Assembly: GCF_000485595.1 (NCBI RefSeq)
Contig: NW_014577456.1
Coordinates: 222,327-251,690 of the forward strand
DNA: 29,364 bases
From: Priapulus caudatus
Lineage: Eukaryota; Priapulida; Priapulimorpha; Priapulimorphida; Priapulidae
Direction: 5' to 3'
Shown here: in pieces, positions 28,418 through 29,364 of the stretch
Position numbering within the stretch: position 1 is the stretch's first letter
Layout of the letters: each line of letters begins with the position of its first letter
The notes under the pieces: model-generated
The model's input: the letters and a program-made list of their open reading frames with translations, nothing else
Databases searched by the model: none
What the model was told of the DNA's origin: nothing
Translations under genes and position numbers: made by a program

Positions 28418-28795
28418 CAGGGGTAGAAATTAACTTTTGAACAAGAGAGTCCAACGTCTCAAAGAGAGAGAGTCCGCAGAAAAATGAGGGAGTCCGCAGA
28501 AAAATGAGGGAGTCCGCAGAAAAATGAGGGAGTCCGCAGTCTGAAGTTCAAAACTAAAGACATTAACAATAACGCATGTGCTTTTTTGAAGATTCATGCA
28601 GTTGCACATCTGCCAAATTTTCTTTGGACATTGCTGAAAAAATACGGTAACTCCGTGGGGCCCTGCTCCGAAACGAACTAGTTAGTATAGCAGAATTTTC
28701 AGGGAGTCACACGGACTCCTGCATATGTGAAATCAGGGAGTCCGACAGTAAATCGGGGAGTATTTGACTCCGGACTCACGCTAATTTCGCACCCT
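28418..28795. mobile_element. Candidate hAT-like nonautonomous element, about 378 bp
   Basis: The left end is CAGGGGTAGAAATTAACTTT. The right end read inward is AGGGTGCGAAATTAGCGTGA. Together they form an imperfect inverted repeat around GAAATTARC. The flanks are TATATATA-rich, so an 8-bp duplication cannot be told from background. The interior repeats GGAGTCCG and GACTCC motifs and includes the 20-bp tandem repeat at 28471. Confidence 0.5.
28471..28539 (+). repeat. 20-bp tandem repeat, three and a half copies
   Basis: AGTCCGCAGAAAAATGAGGG starts at 28471, 28491 and 28511, with a final AGTCCGCAG at 28531. The copies are identical and have no spacers, so this is not a CRISPR array. Confidence 0.95.
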
Positions 28796-28800
28796 ATATA

Positions 28801-29284
28801 TATTGTAGACACGAGGTTTGCGTTAATTAAATCAGTAATCATTAATTAAATCAGTTAATCATTTTATAAACTCCGGTTAGATTATCGGCACCGCAGATTG
28901 ATTCTTGTAATGACTAACTATAGGCACGAGCAACGAGTTTAAGCAAACGTGTGAAACACGGTCTGCTAGGGCAGGCAGGAGTGTTTGTGTGTGAGTGGGC
29001 AAGGTTGTTTGTGTACACATTTAGCACACGCCTGAGAAGCAGCTCGGGGTCTCGGTTCTCCCCGGGAGGAGAGATTCGACAATAGAGAGAGATACTCGTT
29101 TATACACGAGCGATCGTGGACTTCCTTGTAAGGGATGGGGCGATCGGTTGCTCGTATAGACTGACCGTGTACATAGCAATGTACATAGGAATGTACTATT
29201 TTAAATCGACACATCTGTGGTTAGTTTCGGTCAGAGGAGCGTTCCCTTGTTTGGACGGGGTTTGCAGTTGCTAATTTAAGCGTG
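28801..29284. other. Right-hand intergenic DNA
   Basis: Contains ATTAAATCAGT direct repeats (about 28827-28862) and repeated TGTACATAG (about 29169-29190). No gene is recognised. Confidence 0.45.
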
Positions 29285-29319
29285 TATTTATAAGACGGTC
29301 CGGACGAGCACAGTCAGTT
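29285..29319 (+). promoter_or_regulatory. Candidate core promoter: TATA box plus initiator
   Basis: TATTTATAAG at 29285-29294 is followed by TCAGTT at 29314-29319. If the A at 29316 is +1, the TATA box starts at -31, the canonical distance. The transcript would run rightward out of the window, so its gene is unknown. Such TATA plus TCAGT pairs are also common in retrotransposon LTRs. Confidence 0.45.
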
Positions 29320-29364
29320 GTTGTGTTTGAGTTTGCGTGCTAACATCGTCAGTGCTTGCGTCGT

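Noticed and set aside
28471-28539. CRISPR-like short direct repeats
   Set aside because: Units are contiguous with no unique spacers, and the window is from an animal genome.

Overview
The window is nuclear DNA of an animal, most likely an invertebrate bilaterian. It has spliced genes with GT-AG introns of several hundred bases to 5 kb, dense microsatellites, many small inverted-repeat transposons and a 757-base N gap. There are no operons or bacterial signals. I cannot name the species.

Three protein genes are readable. (1) Left, plus strand: the last five coding exons of an Axin gene (667-847, 1383-1455, 2128-2228, 3210-3405, 8413-8539), ending in the DIX domain. The 3' UTR is about 1.6 kb and ends near an AATAAA at 10137. 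The RGS, GSK3-binding and beta-catenin-binding parts lie off the left edge. (2) Middle, plus strand: a complete three-exon CARHSP1/CSDC2-type cold-shock-domain gene (17012-17169, 17629-17751, 19151-19331; 153 residues). (3) Right, minus strand: eight exons of a CEP95 (CCDC45)-like centrosomal coiled-coil protein between 27876 and 23444, converging tail-to-tail on CARHSP1. Axin acts in Wnt signalling, CARHSP1 in mRNA binding and CEP95 at the centrosome. I see no functional link between the neighbours.

Layout: 1-10160 is Axin. Its last intron (3406-8412) is filled with polypurine, GT-rich and GTGC-type low-complexity DNA and a second copy of the block at 1-666. From 10160 to 17000 is AT-rich intergenic DNA with at least five short inverted-repeat elements, several with clear target-site duplications, one nested in another. 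From 17012 to 19331 is CARHSP1, whose second intron holds a roughly 110-bp tandem array interrupted by hAT-like insertions. From 19332 to 23443 is a tail-to-tail spacer with a 723-bp long-TIR element flanked by a 9-bp duplication. From 23444 to 27876 is CEP95-like. From 27877 to 29364 is a CpG-rich promoter-like stretch, a candidate hAT-like element with a 20-bp tandem repeat, and a TATA plus initiator pair at the right edge.

Quality caution: the Axin DIX exon and one CEP95-like exon need several single-base shifts to read. The duplicated block has an indel-rich half and a half that is identical between copies. This is the pattern of unpolished long-read gap filling, so I treat the frame breaks as probable sequence errors rather than pseudogenes. 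I found no convincing undescribed molecular system. The best leads are the transposon families, a Pumilio-site cluster in the Axin 3' UTR, a probable GC-AG intron in CEP95-like, and the duplicated block that stops exactly at a splice acceptor.
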